Part shown: one piece after another, positions 1 to 8,471 of the stretch | Position numbering within the stretch: the stretch's first letter is position 1 | How the letters are laid out: the number at the start of each line of letters is the position of its first letter | Origin: Fragilaria radians | Taxonomy: Eukaryota > Bacillariophyta > Fragilariophyceae > Fragilariales > Fragilariaceae | DNA length: 23,710 nucleotides | Assembly: GCA_900642245.1 (NCBI GenBank) | Contig: CAAAJI010000162.1 | Location: forward strand, 40,231-63,940 | Reading direction: 5' to 3' | Notes under the pieces: generated by a model | What the model was told of the DNA's origin: nothing | What the model saw: only the letters and a program-made list of their open reading frames with translations | The model's database searches: none | Translations under genes and position numbers: made by a program

Positions 1-1163
1 TAGATCAAGCCCAAGGTTACTCTAATCGACTTTACCAGGTTGCTATCCGAAAGCTCTTTGGTGGGGTTCCTTCTCCGGATGACACCGGAAAGATTGCCTG
101 CATTGCAGTGTTGACTGGAATCAATATCTTGCCAATATCAACAATCCCAAGAAATTTGGTTGCGTCACATATGGCAACATGTCTGGCCATTGATTCCGAT
201 CGTGAATCGCTCCGAATTACATATCCAGTAGAACCTGTTCTTGCTGAGGCTGCAAAGTTGTATATGCAGGAACAGCATTCTTGTAAACAACTTTTCAAGG
301 TCTTTGAACCATTGCATAGCTGCTTTCGACTCGGTGTCATTGATTGTGGTCATAATGGTGAGTTGGTAGCAAAACTCCTTATATTGCTTGGAATGTTTCA
401 AACAGCAGCCACAGGCAAGGTAACAATATCGTGTCAAAATGTACTATGCACTTTATTTGGGGACACTTTCATAAATGAAGAAGATAAGAGAATGCTTACC
501 CTTGAAGATGAGTTTTCTTTCAATTGCTTTACACAAATGTTTAGAAGCAATGAATATTGGAAGGAATCAGATGCACAAGTTGAACTTGCTTCATTCTTTA
601 ACAGAGGTGCAGCAATTCAATTGCCAATTGGACACTTTGGTGCTGATTTACTCTTGCCAATCCGAAGAAAGTCTGTTGTTGGAAAGAGTGGCATTGTAGA
701 GTATTCCTATTTTTATTTGCTTGTTCAAGTAAAGAATTACAAAAGAAATCTGTCTCCGTATATCATTGAGAAAAGTACAGAAATGTTAGACAGGACGTTT
801 GAAAAGGAAACATCATGGGCAAGATGTGACATTGGATGGTCAATAATTATGAATGTTGGACAAGAAAAGGAAGAAGCATATTGGTATGGGAAAACTTCAA
901 TTCTGAGTGAGGAAGGATTTAAAAAGAATCAACCACAAACTTCAACATCACAAGCTAAGTATTTGGTTGTCAACGGTATTGGACTAGAATCCTATCCTAC
1001 ACTTTTTGAAGGCCAATCTTTGCTTTTAGATGCTTTGATAAACATACTTCAAGAGCCTTCATTTAATGCATGGACTATCAATAATAGTGAATATCCAACA
1101 GGAGATCAGGAGCTTGATATCTGCAGTTTTTGTCCATTAGTATTACAGTCATCTATTAATTAA
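1..1163 (+). CDS. CRN-like P-loop NTPase/nuclease, 3' part (copy 1, 5' end outside window)
   Basis: This is the C-terminal 386 residues of a Crinkler-like protein. The frame is open from base 3 to the TAA at 1161-1163. It aligns without indels to residues of the full copy at 4808-7255 (offset 6092) and differs at only nine amino acids, all outside the nuclease motifs. Visible motifs are the GHNGELVA segment, a Glu in QVELASFF, the nuclease Asp in GADLLLP (645-647) and QVK (726-734), which together form a PD-(D/E)XK-type site. The P-loop part lies upstream of the window. The base pair at 1-2 fits the last two bases of a synonymous Leu codon (xTA against CTT), so homology probably continues leftwards and this may be the tail of an intact gene. 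An ATG start inside the window should not be assumed. The cellular role is unknown; the family includes secreted effectors of oomycetes and fungi. Confidence 0.88.
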   Translation, partial: DQAQGYSNRLYQVAIRKLFGGVPSPDDTGKIACIAVLTGINILPISTIPRNLVASHMATCLAIDSDRESLRITYPVEPVLAEAAKLYMQEQHSCKQLFKVFEPLHSCFRLGVIDCGHNGELVAKLLILLGMFQTAATGKVTISCQNVLCTLFGDTFINEEDKRMLTLEDEFSFNCFTQMFRSNEYWKESDAQVELASFFNRGAAIQLPIGHFGADLLLPIRRKSVVGKSGIVEYSYFYLLVQVKNYKRNLSPYIIEKSTEMLDRTFEKETSWARCDIGWSIIMNVGQEKEEAYWYGKTSILSEEGFKKNQPQTSTSQAKYLVVNGIGLESYPTLFEGQSLLLDALINILQEPSFNAWTINNSEYPTGDQELDICSFCPLVLQSSIN

Positions 1164-2346
1164 AGGGACCTAGTGCACTGCACAACATAACCCAATGAAC
1201 ATGATGAATGATGGATTGAGAGCAATGTGGATTGCATTCTGTACTGATAAACAATATTGAAGCATTGAGGCCAATGTTGGATCAATAGACCTTCATCTTT
1301 GTCACAGACTAGAATACTTTTATATTGTTTAGTTATCAGCAGCAGCAACCCAATTGGCTTCTTTTGAATCAGGAATTTTGCATGTTGTTCCTGCTAGCTT
1401 TCAATCATTGCCACTTTTGTGTTTTAGCAAGTGTAATCTTGCATTTTAGTAACTGTTAATTTTTACGAATTGTCTTGCCCACCTTAATTTGCATTGAAGC
1501 TCCAACCAAGCAAAACTGATGCATTCCTCTGAGGAGAAAGCACAAAAATTGTATTTACTTAAACAGAAATAATTCAATTTTTTCTACAACTGTAAGAGAA
1601 ATGATTCACAGCATTAGTTGCTGTGGTTAAAAAACAAATACTAGCAATGAGTTCCCCACAGTATTGAGTCATTAAATTTCAAGCAACATCAAACCCTGTT
1701 GAAGATCTCAGCGATGTTTTCAGGAATTCAAAGCAATCAACCTAATCGAACTTGGTGACTTCAAATCAATAACTTTTGAAATTGGTTACTACCTTAAGGT
1801 TTTACAAAGACTCCTATTTTATTGACTGAGTGATGCTGTACTATTCTTAATCCTGAACACAAAATACTGTTAATGACAGTAAGCGTTGGACACTACAATC
1901 CATTTATACATTGGTGACTTTCTGTTTTTCCTTTAAGAAAACAAAACAGACTCTCTGATAGGTGGACTGGGAACATCAAAGAAGAAGGAAACTCATTGGT
2001 CTTTTCTCTCATCAAGAAGTTTCAGTCACATCATGTATAGATCCAGACTTGCCAGAAAGTTGCCTAATCTTAATAGATTGCAGTGATGCATCTAATAAAC
2101 TAAAGTCCTCGAGGTAAAGTAAAAAGGTCCAAGAAAAACAAATTAACCGCTTGTTACCTGCAATAATGAATACATCGGTACAAGGAGAAGGATACTAGAC
2201 TGTAGTGGAAATTCACTCATCAAGAAGAAAGGCATATTGCCACTCATACAAGAGTCCCATCTCAGTTAGGAAACATCAGAGCTAGTAGGAGAGATAATCA
2301 CACCATCTCAAACAATGAGAAAGAAGTAAAGAAAGCAGGTTATGGG

Positions 2347-3064
2347 ACAAAATAAAATAAACAACAATTAAACTTAATATTGTTTTACTTGAAACATACA
2401 ACCAGTAGTTGGTGCTTGTATTGTGAAGCAAATTGATTATTTCATGCAAGCTAACAATAAATAATTAAGAGTAGAGTAACCTTCAATTTCCATATATTCA
2501 TGTACAACAAAAATCATGAATTGGAATCCTTTGTGATAAAATGAATACTGTTATAGTTAATGGGGAGTCAATATTATAGATTGCTTTGTTTAATTCTACA
2601 TATTTCACAATTCTATGAAAATTTCAAAAAATTGAGACAAATGAAGTATCACTATGATGACAGTCACCATGGAGCAATATTAGTGATCTATATAACGAAT
2701 TCTGTTGAATGTAAACTTTACTCTCGATACTGCAATGGAATCACTAGAGTCATGAAAGATTTTTTCTCGCTTCAAATGTATCTACATTTCTCATGATTTC
2801 TTGGAGAAAATGAACTGCCTAAAGGTTGGAAGCACTAGTCGTGAAAGATTTTTTCTCGCTTTAAATGTATCTACATTTCTTATGAATTCCAGGAGAAAAT
2901 GAACTGCCTAAAGGTTAAAACTAGTCCCTGATTTGATTTATTCTGAATTATACTCAAACAAATAACTAATGTACCATTTTTCCTCCTAATAGGTTACCTA
3001 AATCAGTATTTTCTGTGTTGTAAGAAAAAGACAATGCTCTCTCTATATATATTATATTTTGTTA
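2347..3064. repeat. Single copy of the ~644-bp spacer repeat unit
   Basis: This begins at the acaaaataaaataaac motif and ends after the CT/TA-rich tract, and it corresponds to each of the three tandem units at 8472-10404. It is longer than the others because of an internal 89-bp duplication (2742-2916). It is present once in copy 1 of the segmental duplication, which suggests the array in copy 2 grew after the segmental duplication, or that copy 1 contracted. Confidence 0.8.
2742..2916. repeat. Local tandem duplication, period 89 bp
   Basis: The stretch from cactag at 2742 recurs from 2833. The block tgaaagattttttctcgct is at 2753 and 2842 and tgaactgcctaaaggtt is at 2811 and 2900, both offset 89. 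The second repeat differs by a few substitutions. The three homologous units of copy 2 contain this block only once. Confidence 0.9.
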
Positions 3065-3110
3065 TGATATTTTCTCCTTGACGAAAATACTAAATGTTAT
3101 TCTGCTATAT

Positions 3111-3722
3111 TTATATTTGAGTCTCATTCTCCGCCTCTCGTCGATATTGTTGTAAATCAACGATGGATGTTAGGACAAGAGAGTGTTGTTGACAAAATCG
3201 TATCAATTCAGGTAGACGTGCCATTTCGGTAGGATTTTCTTCCGATACAATTTCACATAGGATTCCACAGGGCTGTCGTCCTGCCAACCTTGTCAAGTCT
3301 ATCGTTGCCTCGGTATGACCATCCCGTTCCAAGACTCCACCAGATTTTGCTCGTAATGGAAAGATATGTCCTGGACGATGAAAGTCAATTGCCGATGAGG
3401 TTGGATCCGCCAATAACTGTGCAGTGATGGAACGATCTTGTGCACTAATACCTGTAGTAATACCTTTCATTTTTCACACAAGGAGTAGTCGTATGAGAAA
3501 AAATGGAAATGAAATAGTGTACGACAAGTCACAAAAATGTAGTGTTGAATAGAATCCACAACTATAACAACAATAACAATTAATACACACACACACACAA
3601 TCCTTACCATGTTCTTTCGTAGCATCGACAGATATCGAAAATGCCGTCCCCTTGGGATCTTCATTATTGATTACCATGGGAGGTAATCCTAATTCATCCA
3701 TACGTTTTCCCTCCATGGCAAT
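3111..3722 (-). pseudogene. 3' fragment of bifunctional GTP cyclohydrolase II/DHBP synthase (RibB part only)
   Basis: This is a truncated copy of the riboflavin gene at 10446-12240. On the minus strand it holds the last stretch of exon 1 (3722-3608, MEGKRMDELGL to KEH), a GT-AG intron (3607-3464, 144 nt), and the whole of exon 2 (3463-3111, 116 residues plus stop). The retained DHBP synthase motifs are TAFSISVDA, ITTGIS, RPGHIFPLRA, DGHTEA and CEIV. It lacks the GTP cyclohydrolase domain, the presequence and the RENEGD motif because the duplication ends at 3722. The retained codons are still open, so the fragment is young. It is almost surely non-functional because no start or promoter precedes it. 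It is useful as a template for the sequence lost in the assembly gap of the full gene. Confidence 0.92.
3464..3607 (-). other. Intron in the riboflavin gene fragment
   Basis: Reading the minus strand, the donor is catG|gtaagg (3607) and the acceptor is aaag|GTATTAC (3464/3463). Removing these 144 nt joins KEH to a Gly codon and ITTGIS, which is the family-conserved order. The intron contains a (CA)n run at about 3585-3600. An open frame runs through this intron by chance and should not be used as coding. Confidence 0.9.
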
Positions 3723-4541
3723 TTGAGTTGTGTTATTGACATCAATGCACGGGGATCACATTTCTTTTAGAGTCTGGATACTGGACATAGGGACTTGCTT
3801 ATCCATGTCAAATGAGGTCATGGAAAGAGTGCCCTTCCTTGGAGAAATGGCAGCGATATACCAACCTCCACTACGGAACTAGAAAACAGTATTGATTCAG
3901 AACTGCATAGGCACAAACGAACACGGCCCATTAAGGGCACAGGATTCGCAGATGGTTGTGGGCAACAATTTTTTCTAGTACATATGACTGAAGGAGCAAG
4001 ACCTTCACAAGAAGGTGATGTGGCGCGAATGAGATCAATTCTAGTCGAAAAATAGTTAATAATTTCACTTCGTGGAACTCAGCATGGAGCAGCCTTTGAA
4101 TATCAATTAACTTAAAACGTTCAAGACATTGACAATCAGTCAACATAAAGGTAAAGAAAATTGTGGTATTGAAGACAAGGAGCTATTTACATTGCATTTT
4201 AAGCTTTGACTTAAGGACACAAGGCTGTAGATTGTAATTCAAGCAGAATGCTCAGGAAGCAATGAAAGTCAAGCTGCTATGTGACTGCCATTTATTTGAA
4301 TTTATTGAAAATGAAATAGATATAGGGAAACGACAACTCAGGAAACAGCATTCATAATGCAGTGAAAGATGTGTTATCAAATGCTTTAAACACCAAGGAA
4401 ACTTTCAGGAGCATTTGGATATAATGAGGTAAAAAGTTAATTCTGCTTGAATGAATTGTGGAACTGAAAGCACATCAGGGTTTCAACGAATTGTTAATAA
4501 CATATTTTACATATACTAAGCATTTGTATTTAGTCAATGCA
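3723..4541. other. Junction and upstream region of the full CRN-like gene
   Basis: No gene is recognised. The stretch begins exactly at the right edge of segmental copy 1 and has no match elsewhere in the window. If the duplication is a simple tandem one, this DNA is the original left flank of the CRN-like gene and should recur upstream of copy 1, outside the window. It should also contain the promoter, but I see no element I can name. Confidence 0.5.
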
Positions 4542-4700
4542 ATGCAATTTTACACACAGCAATTGCAAATCATAAGGCAATCCGGTCATCGAATGGCACG
4601 TCAAATATTCAACGGCGCAACACGTAAATCGCCAATAACTTCTCTGATTAGGTTAGAATTTGCTGTAGAGAATCAAATATCCCCTTCCCTTCACCTAAAA
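4542..4700 (+). CDS. Possible 5' exon of the CRN-like gene
   Basis: The frame opens after a stop at 4452-4454. It has an ATG at 4542 and runs 53 codons (MQFYTQQLQ... to SPSLHLK) up to a candidate donor aaaa|gtgtga at 4701. A pyrimidine-rich tract ending in ctacctacag lies at 4781-4783. Splicing 4701-4783 (83 nt, phase 0) would join this exon in frame to VRILCP and the main CRN-like frame, giving about 876 residues. The peptide does not look like the usual CRN N-terminal header and I recognise no domain. The alternative is that the gene simply starts at the ATG at 4808 and this exon is chance. It rests on splice-site shape and phase only. Confidence 0.3.
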
Positions 4701-4807
4701 GTGTGAGATTAGAACGTAGTCTTATACTTAATTCATTGTTAATCTAGACTTTGTTTTTATATTTCTTTCATTTCTACCTACAGGTTAGGATACTTTGCCC
4801 GTCAATC

Positions 4808-7255
4808 ATGAGCGGAGCGACGAGATGTCGTTATTTAGAAAAGACTAAGATATGGTTTAACGATCGTTTTCAACAAGATTTGAATGAAGAGCTTTGGAAA
4901 AGCCTTAAACTGGCTGATCTAGTCAAAGAGGAGCGGGACTCGTTTATCTTTTGTGTCGGAATCACTCTTCAGCAAGAAATTTCCATCGAAGCGAAAGTCA
5001 TTGGTATATATGCAGGTGATTTGTCTGAATTTCTCATCAAAGAAACTAGAAAAGAAGGTTTTAATGAACTTTTCCATCTTGAACAGCAGTTTTGTGTCCA
5101 GTATAGAGGACAGGTTCAGAAGAAATTGATGAGAATGATCAATTGCTACTACGATAAATGGGTCATGCAAAGCTTGACAGCGTGGCATTCCCCATACATT
5201 TCCATTGTGCAAAGCTCTGGCTACGGGAAATCACGGGCGTGTAAAGAGATTGCCACAACTACTTTCGTCGAGAACGAGAATTGGTTATCTTTTTTCATAT
5301 GCTGCCGTGACTCAAAATGGGAAGGATATCCACCACAAACCAAACCAGCCGTTGATTTCTTCCAAAGTCTTTTGACAGAGAATCCAAGCGATGCTATAGA
5401 AATAACAACTCGATGGATAAAATGGCTCGTGTACTTTCGTTTTGTCTTTCGGGTTGCTTATTTGAAGTTTAAGATCAGGGAAATCAAGAGGAACAAAAGC
5501 ACGATGGAAATCATAGTGAAGAATGTGATGGAAATAGAGATTAGCAGCTTGCTCAAGGAGTGGCAAATCACAAAATTTGAAGACATGAAAGTTGATTGTG
5601 AAAAAGAATCGATGGAGCGTAGGGCCTTTTGGTCGCTTTGCTTTGAAAGATGTCATCGAGATCTCATGGTGCAAATGTTTTACTTTATCAGGTCCAAGAC
5701 ATTCAGCAAGAAAGACCCAGCGATGCTCAATGAGATACTTGAGAACAAGCGTACACTAGTGGTTATTGATGAAGCCAGGTTTCTGTCAAACACAAAACTC
5801 ATCTATCATTCAAGTTACACTCTCTTCCATGTCTTTTGTTCTGCACTCCAGGGCTTTAATAAAGGTCTCTTTGTGGTAGCTGTGGACACACACTCAAAAA
5901 TTGCCAATTTTGCACCATCTTGTCATCTTGATCCTTTTCCCCGCGTTGCAGGATTTGCGGATAACAACTACATAGATTTGTTTCATCCGTTTACAACAGT
6001 GACAACAACCGATGTGTTGTGTGATCCAAATAGCAATCTTGATGAAGAAAAGTATCGTTTCATTTTAGGAAGACCACTTTGGAAAATAACCCTTGATCAA
6101 GCCCAAGGTTACTCTAATCGACTTTACCAGGTTGCTATCCGAAAGCTCTTTGGTGGGGTTCCTTCTCCGGATGACACCGGAAAGATTGCCTGCATTGCAG
6201 TGTTGACTGGAATCAATATCTTGCCAATATCAACAATCCCAAAAAATTTGGTTGCGTCGCATATGGCAACATGTCTGGCCATTGATTCCGATCGTGAATC
6301 GCTCCGAATTACATATCCAGTAGAACCTGTTCTTGCTGAGGCTGCAAAGTTGTATATGCAGGAACAGCATTCTTGTAAACAACTTTTCAAGGTCTTTGAA
6401 CCATTGCATAGCTGCTTTCGACTAGGTGTCATTGATTGTGGTCATAATGGTGAGTTGGTAGCAAAACTCCTTATATTGCTTGGAATGTTTCAAACAGCAG
6501 CCACAGGCAAGGTAACAATATCGTGTCAAAATGTTTTATGCACTTTATTTGGGGACACTTTCATAAATGAAGAAGATAAGAGAATGCTTACCCTTGAAGA
6601 TGAGTTTTCTTTCAATTGCTTTACACAAATGTTTAGAAGCAATGAATATTGGAAGGAATCAGATGCACAAGTTGAACTTGCATCATTCTTTAACAGAGGT
6701 GCAGCAATTCAATTGCCAATTGGACACTTTGGTGCTGATTTGCTCTTGCCAATCCGAAGAAAGTCTGTTGTTGGAAAGAGTGGCATTGTAGAGTATTCAT
6801 ATTTTTTTTTGCTTGTTCAAGTAAAGAATTACAAAAGAAATCTGTCTCCGTTTATCATTGAGAAAAGTACAGAAATGTTCGACAGGACGTTTGAAAAGGA
6901 AACATCATGGGCAAGATGTGACATTGGATGGTCAATAATTATGAATGTTGGACAAGAAAAGGAAGAATCATATTGGTATGGGAAAACTTCAATTCTGAGT
7001 GAGAAAGGATTTGAAAAGAATCAACCACAAACTTCAACATCACAAGCTAAGTATTTGGTTGTCAATGGTATTGGACTAGAATCCTATCCTACACTTTTTG
7101 AAGGCCAATCTTTGCTTTTAGATGCTTTGATAAACATACTTCAAGAGCCCTCATTTAATGCATGGACTATCAATAATAATGAATATCCAACAGGAGATCA
7201 GGACCTTGATATCTGCAGTTTTTGTCCATTAGTATTACAGTCATCTATTAATTAA
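4808..7255 (+). CDS. CRN-like P-loop NTPase fused to PD-(D/E)XK nuclease (copy 2, full)
   Basis: This is an 815-residue protein from the first in-frame ATG (MSGATRCRYLEK). The open frame extends back to 4751 but only with TTG. Measured from codon 4751, the domains in order are: a P-loop with SSGYGKS (residues 155-161, Lys160), a long helical insert, Walker B LVVIDEA (336-342, Asp340-Glu341), a sensor-like VVAVDTHSKIANFAPS, a GRPLW box, GVIDCGHNGELVA, and a C-terminal nuclease core with Glu642, Asp663 (GADLLLP) and Gln690-x-Lys692 (QVKNYK). This order matches Crinkler-type effectors, whose NTPase-nuclease core is thought to derive from mobile elements. No signal peptide or LxLFLAK header is seen, so secretion is not supported and an intracellular role is as likely. 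The gene may have an extra 5' exon (4542-4700). It converges on the riboflavin gene. Confidence 0.88.
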   Translation: MSGATRCRYLEKTKIWFNDRFQQDLNEELWKSLKLADLVKEERDSFIFCVGITLQQEISIEAKVIGIYAGDLSEFLIKETRKEGFNELFHLEQQFCVQYRGQVQKKLMRMINCYYDKWVMQSLTAWHSPYISIVQSSGYGKSRACKEIATTTFVENENWLSFFICCRDSKWEGYPPQTKPAVDFFQSLLTENPSDAIEITTRWIKWLVYFRFVFRVAYLKFKIREIKRNKSTMEIIVKNVMEIEISSLLKEWQITKFEDMKVDCEKESMERRAFWSLCFERCHRDLMVQMFYFIRSKTFSKKDPAMLNEILENKRTLVVIDEARFLSNTKLIYHSSYTLFHVFCSALQGFNKGLFVVAVDTHSKIANFAPSCHLDPFPRVAGFADNNYIDLFHPFTTVTTTDVLCDPNSNLDEEKYRFILGRPLWKITLDQAQGYSNRLYQVAIRKLFGGVPSPDDTGKIACIAVLTGINILPISTIPKNLVASHMATCLAIDSDRESLRITYPVEPVLAEAAKLYMQEQHSCKQLFKVFEPLHSCFRLGVIDCGHNGELVAKLLILLGMFQTAATGKVTISCQNVLCTLFGDTFINEEDKRMLTLEDEFSFNCFTQMFRSNEYWKESDAQVELASFFNRGAAIQLPIGHFGADLLLPIRRKSVVGKSGIVEYSYFFLLVQVKNYKRNLSPFIIEKSTEMFDRTFEKETSWARCDIGWSIIMNVGQEKEESYWYGKTSILSEKGFEKNQPQTSTSQAKYLVVNGIGLESYPTLFEGQSLLLDALINILQEPSFNAWTINNNEYPTGDQDLDICSFCPLVLQSSIN

Positions 7256-8471
7256 AGGGACCTAGTGCACTGCACAACATAAACCAATGAACATGATGAA
7301 TGATGGATTGAGAGCAATGTTGATTGAATTCTGTTCCAATAAACAATATTGAAGCATTGAGGCCAATGTTGGATCAATAGACCTTCATCTTTGTCACAGA
7401 CTAGAATACTTTTATATTTTATAGTTATCAGCAGCAGCAACCCAATTGGCTTCTTTTGAATCAGGAATTTTGCATGTTGTTTTTGTTGCCCTATACTGTC
7501 ATTTATTTCCTGCTAGCTTTTCAATCATTGCCCCTTTTGCGTTTTAGCCAGTGTAATCTTGCAATTTAGTAGCTGTTAACTTTTACGAATTGTCTTGCGC
7601 ACCTTAATTTGCATTGAAGCTCCAACCAGGCAAAACTGATGCATTCCTCTGAGGAGAAATCACAAAAATTGTATTTACTTAAACAGAAATTAATTCCATT
7701 TTTTCTACAATTATAAGAGAAATGATTCACAGCAGTAGTTGCTGTAGTTAAAGAACAAATAATAGCAATGAGTTCCCCACAGTTTTGAGTTATTATATTT
7801 TAAGCAACATCAAACCCTGTTGAAGATCTCAGCGATGTTTTCAGGAATTCAAAGCAATCAACCTAATCGAACTTGGTGACTTCAAATCAATAACTTTTGA
7901 AATTGGTTACTACCTTAAGGTTTTACAAGGGCTCCTAATTTATCGACTGAGTGATGCTGTACTATTCTTAATCCTGAAGACAAAATACTGTTAATGACAG
8001 TAAGCGTGGGACGTACAATCCATTTATACATTAGTGACTTTCTGTTTTTCCTTTAAGAAAACAAAGCAGACTCTCTCATAGGTGGACTGGGAACATCAAA
8101 GAAGAAGGAAACTCATTGGTCTTCTCATCAAGAAGTTCCAGTCACATCATGTATAGATCCAGACTTGCCAGAAAGTTGCCTAATCTTAATAGATTGCAGT
8201 GATGGATCTAATAAACTAAAATCATCGAGGTAAAGTCAAAAGGTCAAAGAAAAACAATGCAACCGCATATTCTAATTGTTACCTTCAATGATGAACACAA
8301 TGGTACAAGGAGAAGGATAGTAGATTGTAATGGAAATTCACTCATCATGAAGAAAGCCTTATTGCCACTCATACAAGAATCCTGTCTCAACTAGGCAACA
8401 TCAGGGTTAGTAGTAGAGATAATCACACCATCTCAAACAAGGAGAAAGAAGTAAAGAAAGCAGGTTATCGG
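7256..8471. other. Spacer downstream of the CRN-like gene (non-repeat part)
   Basis: No gene is seen. It aligns along its length to 1164-2346 with scattered substitutions and small indels, including about 27 extra bases near 7480-7506. The coding part upstream differs less between copies than this spacer appears to. It should contain the 3' UTR of the CRN-like gene. Confidence 0.7.

Larger units (their letters stand above)
1164..3110. other. AT-rich spacer between CRN-like gene and riboflavin gene fragment
   Basis: No gene is supported in this stretch. A 78-codon open frame at 2560-2796 is broken by a stop in the homologous unit near 8679, so it is not conserved. The spacer matches 7256-10445 of copy 2, with about one repeat unit (2347-3064) in place of three. 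It ends in a CT/AT-rich run (about 3040-3060), as each unit of copy 2 does. The CRN-like gene and the riboflavin gene converge on this spacer, so it must hold both 3' UTRs. Confidence 0.75.
1..3722. repeat. Segmental duplication, copy 1
   Basis: This segment matches about 6093-10935 in direct orientation and near identity. It covers the CRN-like 3' coding part, the spacer, and the 3' end of the riboflavin gene. Its right edge is sharp: both copies share the bases up to GCAAT at 3718-3722 (10931-10935) and then diverge completely. The left edge is beyond the window. The copies differ by scattered substitutions, a roughly 27-bp indel near 1386/7480, a local 89-bp duplication present only here, and two extra 644-bp units present only in copy 2. 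Confidence 0.93.

Noticed and set aside
2560..2796. 78-codon open frame in the copy 1 spacer
   Set aside because: The homologous stretch in copy 2 (from about 8679) hits an early in-frame stop, so the frame is not conserved.
3464..3716. Open frames running through the intron of the riboflavin gene fragment
   Set aside because: They read the (CA)n intron as Val/Cys runs; the paralog and family alignment show an intron there.
3931..4146. Minus-strand 71-codon frame ending in RILCP, the same five residues as at the start of the main CRN-like frame (VRILCP)
   Set aside because: The surrounding DNA does not align well enough to show an inverted duplication, and five residues can match by chance.
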